In this document: one piece after another, positions 9,581-18,140 of the stretch | Layout: each line of letters opens with the position of its first letter | Numbering within the stretch: position 1 is the first letter of the stretch | Notes under the pieces: model-generated | Database searches by the model: none | What the model saw: only the letters and a program-made list of their open reading frames with translations | Told to the model about the DNA's origin: nothing | Translations under genes and position numbers: made by a program | From: an uncultured Shimia sp. | GTDB taxonomy: Bacteria; Pseudomonadota; Alphaproteobacteria; Rhodobacterales; Rhodobacteraceae | Direction of reading: 5' to 3' | NCBI RefSeq assembly: GCF_947493595.1 | Contig: NZ_CANLRL010000001.1 | Span: 186,001 to 250,000, forward strand | Length of the DNA stretch: 64,000 nucleotides

Positions 9581-10441
9581 ATGAATCACCAGACCGTGAA
9601 ATTGCAGCCCGGTTTGTACTTTGTCGCCACACCAATTGGCAGTGCGCGAGACATCACCTTGCGGGCGCTGGATGTGCTGGCAAGTGCCGATGTGATTGCC
9701 GCGGAAGACACGCGGTCGATGAAGAAACTCCTTGAAATACACGGTGTGCCGCTGAATGGGCGGCACGTTTTGTCGTATCACGATCATTCGGGAGAGGGCG
9801 CGCGGGGCAAGCTGTTGAGCTATCTGGAGGCTGGAAAATCGGTGGCGTATGCGTCCGAGGCGGGCACGCCATTGATTGCCGATCCGGGCTATCATTTGTC
9901 CGTTGCGGCGGCTGAAGCGGGGCATCTGGTGACCAGTGCGCCGGGGCCAAGCGCGATTATCACCGCGTTGTCGCTGGCAGGATTGCCGACGGATTCGTTT
10001 TTCTTCGCTGGTTTCCTGCCCAATGCCAAGAAAGCGCGGCAGACGGCGCTGGAGGCCGTTCGGGAAGTGCCGGGCACGCTGGTGTTTTACGAATCGCCCA
10101 AGCGGGTCGCGGCCATGGTTTCTGACGCAGCTGAGGTTTTGGGGGGTGGCCGCAAAGCGGCTGTGGCGCGGGAGTTGACCAAGAAGTTTGAGGAAGTGCT
10201 GCGCGGGTCGTTGGATGAGTTGGTGGTGGAGCTACCGGAGCGTACGATCAAAGGCGAGATTGTTGTCTTGATCGACCGGCAACGCGGAGAGGCGGCCAGC
10301 GAGGATGATATTGAGAGCGCGTTAAGAGAGGCGCTGGAGACTTTGTCGGTGCGCGATGCGTCAGATGCGATTGCCAAGGCCTATGGCATCAACCGGCGCA
10401 AAGTGTACCAATTGGCCTTGAAGCTTCAGAAAGCGAGTTAG
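9581..10441 (+). CDS. rsmI: 16S rRNA (cytidine(1402)-2'-O)-methyltransferase
   Basis: PGLYFVATPIGSARDITLRALDVLASADVIAAEDTRSMKKLL; ASEAGTPLIADPG. Confidence 0.96.
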   Translation: MNHQTVKLQPGLYFVATPIGSARDITLRALDVLASADVIAAEDTRSMKKLLEIHGVPLNGRHVLSYHDHSGEGARGKLLSYLEAGKSVAYASEAGTPLIADPGYHLSVAAAEAGHLVTSAPGPSAIITALSLAGLPTDSFFFAGFLPNAKKARQTALEAVREVPGTLVFYESPKRVAAMVSDAAEVLGGGRKAAVARELTKKFEEVLRGSLDELVVELPERTIKGEIVVLIDRQRGEAASEDDIESALREALETLSVRDASDAIAKAYGINRRKVYQLALKLQKAS

Positions 10442-10457
10442 CCCACAGAGGTTTGGT

Positions 10458-10829
10458 ATGAGTGACACGCGCAGGGAAGATACCGGGCGCAGTAATTATT
10501 TGGCGGGGCAGGCCGCCGAGGATGTGGTCCTACGCCACTATGAGGCACGGGGGCTGACGCTGGCCAAAACGCGTTGGCGGGGCAAAGCGGGTGAGGTGGA
10601 CCTGATCCTGAGAGATGGTGAAGAGCTGGTGTTTGTCGAAGTCAAACACAGCCGTAGTTTTGATGGCGCTGCTGCACGGTTGTTGCCGAAACAGGTGCAG
10701 CGGTTGATGAAGGCTGCGGAGGAGTTTGCCGGTGGGGAACCCAAAGGGCTTTTAACCGAGATGCGGTTTGATGTGGCTCTGGTGAATGGCCAGGGCGAAG
10801 TTCACATCCTTGAGAATGCGCTCTGGTAA
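10458..10829 (+). CDS. YraN family protein (UPF0102, putative nuclease)
   Basis: GQAAEDVVLRHYEARGLTLAKTRWRGKAGEVDLILRDGEELVFVEVKHS. Confidence 0.93.
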   Translation: MSDTRREDTGRSNYLAGQAAEDVVLRHYEARGLTLAKTRWRGKAGEVDLILRDGEELVFVEVKHSRSFDGAAARLLPKQVQRLMKAAEEFAGGEPKGLLTEMRFDVALVNGQGEVHILENALW

Positions 10830-10900
10830 GATCATGCGCCCCATTGCAAGCGGGGGTGGCATGGGCCATGTAAGTGTGGACTTATTATCAGGGTGCGCAC

Positions 10901-11836
10901 ATGAAAATCGCCTTTCAAATGGATCCGATCACCTCGGTCGACATCAATGCAGACAGCTCTTTTCGCATCGCCGAAGAGGCGCAGGCGCGGGGGCATGAGC
11001 TGTTTTTCTACTCACCTGATCATCTGGCCTACGAAGAAGGCGAGATCACTGCGCGGGGCCATTCCATGGTGGTGCGCCGTGAGCAGGGCAATCATGTAGA
11101 CCTGGGACCGTTTGAACGGGTGAACCTGAAGGATTTTGACGTGGCTTGGCTGCGTCAGGACCCGCCGTTTGACATGCACTACATCACCAGCACGCATCTG
11201 TTGGACCGCTTGGCGCCGGACACGTTGGTGGTGAATGATCCGTTCTGGGTGCGCAACTACCCTGAGAAGCTGTTGGTGCTGGATTTCCCAGACCTGACAC
11301 CACCAACCACAATTGCCCGCGATCTGGAAACCATCAAGGAATTCAAAGCCAAGCACGGCGATGTGATTTTGAAACCGCTCTACGGCAATGGCGGTGCGGG
11401 TGTGTTCCGCCTGGATGCCAATGACCGCAACCTGACCTCGCTGCATGAGCTCTTCACCGGCTTCAGCCGCGAGCCGCTGATTGTGCAGAAATTCCTGCCG
11501 GATGTGAGCAATGGCGATAAACGGGTGATCCTGGTGAATGGTGAGCCGGTTGGCGCCATCAACCGCGTGCCTGCGGCTGGGGAGACGCGGTCCAACATGC
11601 ATGTGGGCGGGCGTCCGGAAAAGGTTGGGTTGACCGAACGGGATCTGGAAATCTGTGCCGCGATTGGGCCGTTGCTGCGCGAAAAGGGGCAGGTTTTTGT
11701 TGGGATCGACGTGATTGGCGATTACCTGACCGAGATCAACGTGACCTCACCAACCGGCATTCAGGAACTGGAGCGGTTTGACGGGGTGAACATCGCCGAG
11801 AAGATCTGGGAAGCGATTGAAGGCAAGCTGTCCTAA
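10901..11836 (+). CDS. gshB: Glutathione synthase
   Basis: MKIAFQMDPITSVDINADSSFRIAEEAQARGHELFFY ATP-grasp; start at MKIAFQMDP. Confidence 0.97.
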   Translation: MKIAFQMDPITSVDINADSSFRIAEEAQARGHELFFYSPDHLAYEEGEITARGHSMVVRREQGNHVDLGPFERVNLKDFDVAWLRQDPPFDMHYITSTHLLDRLAPDTLVVNDPFWVRNYPEKLLVLDFPDLTPPTTIARDLETIKEFKAKHGDVILKPLYGNGGAGVFRLDANDRNLTSLHELFTGFSREPLIVQKFLPDVSNGDKRVILVNGEPVGAINRVPAAGETRSNMHVGGRPEKVGLTERDLEICAAIGPLLREKGQVFVGIDVIGDYLTEINVTSPTGIQELERFDGVNIAEKIWEAIEGKLS

Positions 11837-13347
11837 ACCTCTTGTGAGGTGGACAGGCGGAAGCTGATGGCTTCTGCCAGATGGGGGCGGCGGATTTGCT
11901 CGGCGCCCTCTAGGTCCGCGATGGTGCGGGCCACGCGCAAGACGCGGTGATAGCCACGCGCAGTGAGGCCAAAGCGTTCTGCCACTTGGGACAGCAATGC
12001 GCGGCCTTCGGCGTCTGGTGTGGCGATCTCTTCCAAAGCTTGACCGTGGGCATCGGCGTTCACGCGGATTCCGTCGTGGTCCTCGAAGCGGTGCGTTTGG
12101 AGGGCGCGGGCGGCGGCGACGCGCTGGGCGACCTGCTCGGATGTGTCGCCATCGTTAGGTAAATCCAAGTCACGGAAAGCAACCGGCGGGACTTCTATGC
12201 GCAAATCAAGGCGATCCATAAGCGGGCCGGAGAGGCGACCAAGGTAGTCTTGACCACAGTCAGGCACGCGGGCGCAGGCTTGGGAGGCATCATACATGTG
12301 GCCACAGCGGCAGGGGTTGGCGGCGGCGATCAGCATAAATTTGCAGGGATAGGTGACGTGCGCATTGGCGCGGGCGATCATGACCTGACCGGTTTCAATC
12401 GGTTGGCGCAGAGTTTCGAGCACGGGGCGAGAGAACTCTGGCATTTCATCCATGAACAGCACGCCATTGTGGGCGAGGGAGATTTCGCCGGGCTGCGCAC
12501 GTCGACCACCGCCTACGATGGCTGCCATGGACGCAGAGTGATGTGGTTCGCGAAACGGGCGGGCGCGGGAGATGCCACCCTGATCCAAGATGCCCGCCAC
12601 CGAATGGATCATCGAGGTTTCCAGCGCTTCGGCAGGGCTCATTGGGGGGAGGATGGTGGGCAGGCGGGCGGCCAGCATGGATTTTCCGGACCCCGGCGAG
12701 CCGACCATAAACAAATGATGGCGTCCGGCGGCGGCGATCTCCAAGGCCCGTTTGGCGCGTTCCTGGCCTTTCACGTCGCGCAGGTCGAGGGAGCTGCTTT
12801 CGCCCTGAACTTCGCCGGGTTGCGATGGGGCGAGCGGCGACTGGCCGGTGTAGTGGCGGACCACATCCGCCAAAGAAGCCGCGCCAATCACCTGGGTGGC
12901 GGCAACCCAAGCGGCTTCGGGGCTGCTGGCCGCGGGGCAGAGCAACATGCGGTCGTCTTCGGCGGCACTCATGGCGGCAGGTAAAGCCCCGGTGACGCCG
13001 ACAAGCGAGCCATCAAGGGAAAGTTCGCCAAGGCTCACGGTGCTTTCCGAGGCATCTTCAGGGATGATGCCGAGCGCGGCCAGCAGGGCGACGGCGATGG
13101 GGAGGTCAAAGTGGCTGCCTTCTTTCGGCAAGTCGGCCGGGGACAGATTGATGGTGATGCGTTTGGAGGGCAGGGCGATGGCCATGGAAGCGAGTGCGGC
13201 GCGGATACGGTCGCGGGCCTCGGAGACGGCTTTGTCAGGCAGGCCGACAATGGCAAAGGCGGGGAGGCCGGGCGCCAATGCGCATTGAACCTCAACCTGA
13301 TGCGCCTCAACGCCTTCAAACGCCACGGTGTAGGCCCGTGCAACCAT
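11833..13347 (-). CDS. YifB/ComM family Mg chelatase-like AAA ATPase
   Basis: ARAYTVAFEGVEAHQVEVQCALAPGLPAFAIVGLPDKAVSEARDRIRAAL; FMVGSPGSGKSMLAARLPTILP; Mg_chelatase_C-like end. Confidence 0.93.
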   Translation of the reverse strand: MVARAYTVAFEGVEAHQVEVQCALAPGLPAFAIVGLPDKAVSEARDRIRAALASMAIALPSKRITINLSPADLPKEGSHFDLPIAVALLAALGIIPEDASESTVSLGELSLDGSLVGVTGALPAAMSAAEDDRMLLCPAASSPEAAWVAATQVIGAASLADVVRHYTGQSPLAPSQPGEVQGESSSLDLRDVKGQERAKRALEIAAAGRHHLFMVGSPGSGKSMLAARLPTILPPMSPAEALETSMIHSVAGILDQGGISRARPFREPHHSASMAAIVGGGRRAQPGEISLAHNGVLFMDEMPEFSRPVLETLRQPIETGQVMIARANAHVTYPCKFMLIAAANPCRCGHMYDASQACARVPDCGQDYLGRLSGPLMDRLDLRIEVPPVAFRDLDLPNDGDTSEQVAQRVAAARALQTHRFEDHDGIRVNADAHGQALEEIATPDAEGRALLSQVAERFGLTARGYHRVLRVARTIADLEGAEQIRRPHLAEAISFRLSTSQEV

Positions 13348-13371
13348 GGCAAAACCCCCGCCACAAAACAC

Positions 13372-13390
13372 TTAACAATTGTTAACAATT
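13372..13390. promoter_or_regulatory. Two overlapping perfect 14-bp palindromes upstream of yifB/comM
   Basis: TTAACAATTGTTAA (13372-13385) overlapping AATTGTTAACAATT (13377-13390). Confidence 0.5.
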
Positions 13391-13425
13391 GGTAGCGGGG
13401 GATGGTTAGCGAAAGGTTAATTCGC

Positions 13426-14292
13426 CTATTGTAGGGCCATAAAGGCGGGCCAGGCCTCAGGATCCGCCACGGTTTTATCGCGGCAGAAAGCGTTGCACAT
13501 GCCAAAGGTGCGTCCGTTGAGCTCCATCAGATGTGTGGAAGGTTTGCCGGAGTAGGGGCAGTTGGCGTTCTCAGGTGTACCTTCGTCCACGGCTTTGGCT
13601 GCAAGCGGTACGGGGCCAGGCCAGGTGCGTGTTGGGTAGTCTTTGGCGTACCAAGGCAGAGTTTCGCCGCGCACAAGCCCCATGGCCCGCCAGCGACGGA
13701 ATGCCGGGTCAGATAGGGTGGTGTCTACATAGGCCTGCGCAACGGTTCCTACGGGCAAATTGTAGCCGGCAATGCGTCCGGCTACCGGTGCAAAGAAAGC
13801 ATCCGCGATGCTGTAAGATCCGCACAGCCAGGGACCATCAGTGCCATAGGTGGCGCGGGCGTGTTCCCAAATGGTTTCAAGGCGTTGCAGGTCTTTGAAC
13901 AGATCGTCGGAGGGGGACGAGTCCGCGTAGGCTTGGCGCAGGTTCATTGGGCAGTCGTTGCGCAGGGTGAAGAAGCCGGCGTGCATTTCTGCCGCCAGGT
14001 TACGGGCAGTGGCACGGGCGCCGGGATCGGTTGGCCACAACCCGGCGTCCGGATGACGGGTTGCGAGCTCTTCCGCAATGGCGAGACTGTCGGAGACAAT
14101 CGCGCCCTCTGGTGTCACCATGGTGGGCACAGTGCGCGCTGGCGCGATTTTTTGCAATTGCTCAGCCACGGATTGGTCGGAGAAGTCGACCAATGTGAGA
14201 TTGCGGCTGATGCCGAATTTTTCAAACAGAAGCCAGCCGCGCAGCGACCAGGAGGAATAGGCGTAGTCGCCAAGATACAAATCATAGGTCAT
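13426..14292 (-). CDS. Glutathione S-transferase family protein with C-terminal Cys-rich extension
   Basis: N-terminal thioredoxin-like GST fold (YLGDYAYSSWSLRGWLLFEKFGI ... RTVPTMVTPEGAIVSDSLAIAEEL); C-terminal CPYSGKP...MCNAFCRDK. Confidence 0.8.
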   Translation of the reverse strand: MTYDLYLGDYAYSSWSLRGWLLFEKFGISRNLTLVDFSDQSVAEQLQKIAPARTVPTMVTPEGAIVSDSLAIAEELATRHPDAGLWPTDPGARATARNLAAEMHAGFFTLRNDCPMNLRQAYADSSPSDDLFKDLQRLETIWEHARATYGTDGPWLCGSYSIADAFFAPVAGRIAGYNLPVGTVAQAYVDTTLSDPAFRRWRAMGLVRGETLPWYAKDYPTRTWPGPVPLAAKAVDEGTPENANCPYSGKPSTHLMELNGRTFGMCNAFCRDKTVADPEAWPAFMALQ

Positions 14293-14350
14293 GCTGAGAA
14301 ACTAGCATGGAAATTTGCATCACATAATTAAAACATTTTGACGATTTCCA

Positions 14351-14929
14351 TCACGGAATGTGATTAATCAGGTCTGTGATCCAGCCGTCTTCGGTAATTT
14401 TGATTGAGGTGACCGAAAGGTTGTCGATGCGGTGCGCAAAGGCCTCGTCTGCGGTTAGCTGCTCAGCACGTTGGATCTGTGTCAGGATCACGCCAAAGTG
14501 CACAACAACGATCAGTTTGGCACCTTGATGCGCGGTGATCAAGCGATCAATGGCGCTATCCACACGGGTGGTGACCTCATTCCAGCTTTCGCCATTGGGG
14601 GGGCGGACATCGCCGGGGGTTTCCCAATAGGCGCGGATGCGGTCTGGGTCGTTGGCCTCGATTTCTGCAAAAGACTTGAGTTCCCAGTCACCAAAGTGGA
14701 TTTCCCGTAAGGTTGGATCGTGGGGCAACCGGTGCCGGTCCCGCTGGATGGCATCCGCAGTGGCGACGCAGCGTTGCAGGTCGGAGCTTATGACAATGCC
14801 GTCAGAGGGCAGGTGGTCCGCAAGGCGGGCGACTTGGGCGGTGTTGGAGAGATCGGCGGGTAAATCAGACCAGCCCACCATGGTTTTGGCGTGGGTGGGG
14901 CCGTGGCGGACCAAATGCAGTTCTGTCAT
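14351..14929 (-). CDS. Histidine phosphatase family protein (alpha-ribazole phosphatase-like)
   Basis: TELHLVRHGPTHAKTMVGW (RHG motif); overlaps cobU. Confidence 0.82.
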   Translation of the reverse strand: MTELHLVRHGPTHAKTMVGWSDLPADLSNTAQVARLADHLPSDGIVISSDLQRCVATADAIQRDRHRLPHDPTLREIHFGDWELKSFAEIEANDPDRIRAYWETPGDVRPPNGESWNEVTTRVDSAIDRLITAHQGAKLIVVVHFGVILTQIQRAEQLTADEAFAHRIDNLSVTSIKITEDGWITDLINHIP

Positions 14930-15447
14930 GGCAGCTCTCCTTTGAGCACCATCGGCAATCCGGCCACGACAAGCACAGCCAAATCCGCTTGTTTGGCAAT
15001 CGCTTGGTTGAGCGCGCCTTGGGCGTCGCGGAACCGGCGGGCAAGAGCGTTTTCCGGCACGACATCCAAGCCAACTTCGTTGGAGACAACCACCACACGC
15101 GCCGGGCAGGCGTTCAATGCGTCAAGCAGTTTGACTTGTTCCGTCGCGAGGTCGCTCTCCGCAAGCATGTGATTGGACAGCCACATTGTGGCGCAGTCCA
15201 AAAGGACAATCGCGTCTGCAGGCAGATTTGCTAGCGCATCAGATGTGGTGAGTGGTGCTTCGATGGTTTTCCAATCGGGGCCGCGCTGCGCCAGATGTCT
15301 CTGCACCTTCTGGCGCATTTCGTCGTCAAAGGCCTGCGCAGTTGCAATGTATATGCGCGGGTGTGACTCTGCCATGACCAGGGCTTCAGCAAACGCTGAC
15401 TTGCCGGAACTGGCACCACCTAAAATCAGGCTCAGTTTGGGGAGCAT
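14926..15447 (-). CDS. cobU: Bifunctional adenosylcobinamide kinase / adenosylcobinamide-phosphate guanylyltransferase
   Basis: SLILGGASSGKSAFAEALV P-loop; VVVVSNEVGLDVVPENALARRFRDAQGALNQAIA. Confidence 0.93.
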   Translation of the reverse strand: MLPKLSLILGGASSGKSAFAEALVMAESHPRIYIATAQAFDDEMRQKVQRHLAQRGPDWKTIEAPLTTSDALANLPADAIVLLDCATMWLSNHMLAESDLATEQVKLLDALNACPARVVVVSNEVGLDVVPENALARRFRDAQGALNQAIAKQADLAVLVVAGLPMVLKGELP

Positions 15448-15569
15448 GGGGTCATCCTTTGCACATTGACAGGCACCCTGCGTCATTCGTTTTTGATGGG
15501 CAAGCTGGAAAGCGGCATGCGACACGACGTGGGCTTGCATCTGGCCGTGGTGCGCGGTCTTGTGGTGCC

Positions 15570-16361
15570 ATGAAAATGATGTTTGCCCCTCTGATCGCTG
15601 CCCTGTTTGCGGGTTCTGTTGCCGCACAAACGGTGTCCTACGATGTGTTCCACGACGCGGATGTGGTTTTTCTTGGGGAAATCCATGACAATCCGATCCA
15701 TCATGATAATCAGACCCAAGCTTTGCTGGCGATTGCGCCAAAGGCGGTTGTGTTTGAGATGTTGGTGCCGGAACAGGCGGCGCAGGTGACACAAGAATTG
15801 CTGGATGATCAACTCGCACTGGACGCGGCGCTGGGCTGGGCGGAGAGCGGATGGCCAGATTTTGCGATGTACTCTCCGATATTTGCCGTGCTTGGGGATG
15901 CCAAAGTTTTTGGGGCACAGGTGCCGCGAGAGGCCGCCGGGATTGCGTTTAAGGGTGGCGACATGAGTGGCGTTCTTGACGGGGCGGGAGCGGATTTTGG
16001 CCTGACTTTGCCGTTGCCGAAAGCGCAACAGGAAGAACGCGAGGCGCTGCAACTGGCGGCGCATTGTGATGCGTTGCCAGATGAAATGTTGCCAGGCATG
16101 GTTATGGCGCAGCGGTTGCGCGATGCGCGGTTGGCGCAAGCGGTGACCGAAGCTTTGGCGGAAACTGGTGGGCCGGTGGCGGTGATCACAGGTAATGGCC
16201 ACGCGCGCACGGATTGGGGCGCCCCGGTGCTGTTGCCTAAAGAGGTGTCTTCGATGTCTTTGGGTCAGTTTGAGAGTGAACCCGAGGGGGCGCAGCCTTA
16301 TGATCTCTGGATTGTGACTGAAGCGGCCGAGCGGGACGACCCGTGTGAAGCCTTCAAATAA
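15570..16361 (+). CDS. ChaN family (heme-binding uptake-like) protein with signal peptide
   Basis: MKMMFAPLIAALFAGSVAAQ; DADVVFLGEIHDNPIHHDNQTQALLAIAPKAVVFEML. Confidence 0.82.
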   Translation: MKMMFAPLIAALFAGSVAAQTVSYDVFHDADVVFLGEIHDNPIHHDNQTQALLAIAPKAVVFEMLVPEQAAQVTQELLDDQLALDAALGWAESGWPDFAMYSPIFAVLGDAKVFGAQVPREAAGIAFKGGDMSGVLDGAGADFGLTLPLPKAQQEEREALQLAAHCDALPDEMLPGMVMAQRLRDARLAQAVTEALAETGGPVAVITGNGHARTDWGAPVLLPKEVSSMSLGQFESEPEGAQPYDLWIVTEAAERDDPCEAFK

Positions 16362-16427
16362 GCATGCTTGCTCCTTTGGCTCATGCGGCCTAGATTTGGG
16401 CACCCTAGCGCGAAAGAGCTCTGCTAA

Positions 16428-17624
16428 ATGCTGACAGACAAACGAATTCTCCTGATTATTGCCGGCGGAATCGCGGCCTATAAGTCGCTTGAGCTGATCC
16501 GGAGGTTACGCGAGCGCGGCGCTTGGGTGACGCCAGTGTTGACCCGTGCGGCGGAAGAATTTGTCACGCCTCTGTCAGTGTCGTCACTCGCGGGAGAGAA
16601 AGCCTATCGCGATCTGTTTGATCTGACCGATGAGGCCGATATGGGCCACATACAATTGTCACGCTCTGCGGATTTGATTGTGGTTGCGCCGGGGACGGCA
16701 GATTTGATGGCGAAGATGGCCAATGGTCTGGCCAATGACATGGCGTCGACGCTGTTGTTGGCGACGGATACGCCCGTGTTGGTGGCACCTGCGATGAATG
16801 TACGCATGTGGGATCATCCGGCAACGCAGCGCAATCTGGCGCAGTTGAAGGCAGACGGTTTGACGTTTGTTGGCCCCAACGAAGGGGATATGGCCTGTGG
16901 TGAGTTTGGCCCGGGGCGGATGTCTGAGCCGATGGAAATTGTGCAAGCAATTCAAGGCGCTCTGTCAGAAGGCCCGTTGCAAGGGAAGCGGGTGTTGGTG
17001 ACCTCGGGGCCGACACATGAGCCAATTGACCCGGTGCGTTACATTGCAAATCGCTCGTCCGGGGCACAGGGCACTGAGATTGCCAATGCGCTGGTGAAAC
17101 TCGGCGCGGAGGTGGTGTTTGTCACGGGACCAGCAGGTGCGGCGCGGCCGGATGGTGTGCATTTGGTCGAGGTACAGACGGCGGCGGAAATGATGGACTC
17201 GGTGCGGGGATGTTTGCCGGCGGACGCGGCGATTTTCTGTGCGGCGGTGGCTGACTGGCGGGTGGCAAGTGCCTCTGACAGCAAGATAAAAAAGACCAAA
17301 GGCGGCTTGCCGACTCTGGAGTTTGCCGAGAACCCCGACATTTTGGCCACCGTGAGCCAGATGGGCGACGGGCGCCCTGGCTTGGTGGTTGGCTTTGCCG
17401 CGGAAACCGATGATGTGATTGACAACGCCACAGCAAAGCGATTGCGCAAAGGCTGTGATTGGATTGTTGCCAATGACGTGAGCCCGGCGACCGGGATTAT
17501 GGGCGGCAGCGAAAATGCGGTGACTCTGATTTCGGACGCTGGATCAGAGGCTTGGCCGCGCATGGGCAAGGCTGACGTTGCAGAGAAACTGGCGGCACGT
17601 GTTGCGGAGATGCTGATAAAGTGA
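16428..17624 (+). CDS. coaBC: Bifunctional phosphopantothenoylcysteine decarboxylase / phosphopantothenate--cysteine ligase
   Basis: KRILLIIAGGIAAYKSLELIRRLRERG; VTSGPTHEPIDPVRYIANRSSG. Confidence 0.97.
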   Translation: MLTDKRILLIIAGGIAAYKSLELIRRLRERGAWVTPVLTRAAEEFVTPLSVSSLAGEKAYRDLFDLTDEADMGHIQLSRSADLIVVAPGTADLMAKMANGLANDMASTLLLATDTPVLVAPAMNVRMWDHPATQRNLAQLKADGLTFVGPNEGDMACGEFGPGRMSEPMEIVQAIQGALSEGPLQGKRVLVTSGPTHEPIDPVRYIANRSSGAQGTEIANALVKLGAEVVFVTGPAGAARPDGVHLVEVQTAAEMMDSVRGCLPADAAIFCAAVADWRVASASDSKIKKTKGGLPTLEFAENPDILATVSQMGDGRPGLVVGFAAETDDVIDNATAKRLRKGCDWIVANDVSPATGIMGGSENAVTLISDAGSEAWPRMGKADVAEKLAARVAEMLIK

Positions 17625-17648
17625 CGCGCTAGGGCGCGGCCTCCGGCG

Positions 17649-17657
17649 GGGATATTT
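17649..17657 (+). repeat. Core of dispersed intergenic hairpin-GGGATATTT element, copy 1
   Basis: CTCCGGCGGGGATATTTGGGG between coaBC and dut. Confidence 0.5.
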
Positions 17658-17672
17658 GGGGACAGTGAAGAC

Positions 17673-18140
17673 ATGGCAGCGGTTCCAATTAGGCTAAAAT
17701 GGATGCACGATGCGGATCGGTCAGTGGCTTTGCCGTCGTATGAAACACCTGGCGCGGCAGGGGCGGATGTGCGGGCAAATTTCCCAGCAGATCAACGGGA
17801 TGGCGTGACTTTGGCACCCGGCACACGGGTGTTGGTGCCGACTGGCTTGTCGCTGGAAATCCCAAAGGGGTATGAGGTGCAGATGCGACCGCGGTCTGGG
17901 TTGGCTTTGAAACACGGTCTGACGTTGCCCAACAGCCCCGGCACCATTGACAGTGACTATCGTGGGCCGCTTGGGGTGATTGTCCTAAACGCAGGTCAGG
18001 AGGCCTTTGAAATCAGCCACGGTATGCGCATTGCGCAGATGGTTGTGGCACCGGTCGTGATGGCAGAGTTTCAATTGGATCAAGAGCTTAGTGAGACCAG
18101 CCGTGGGTCCGGCGGGTTTGGCTCGACGGGAGTGCTTTGA
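17673..18140 (+). CDS. dut: dUTP diphosphatase
   Basis: [37 protein letters not shown]. Confidence 0.97.
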   Translation: MAAVPIRLKWMHDADRSVALPSYETPGAAGADVRANFPADQRDGVTLAPGTRVLVPTGLSLEIPKGYEVQMRPRSGLALKHGLTLPNSPGTIDSDYRGPLGVIVLNAGQEAFEISHGMRIAQMVVAPVVMAEFQLDQELSETSRGSGGFGSTGVL

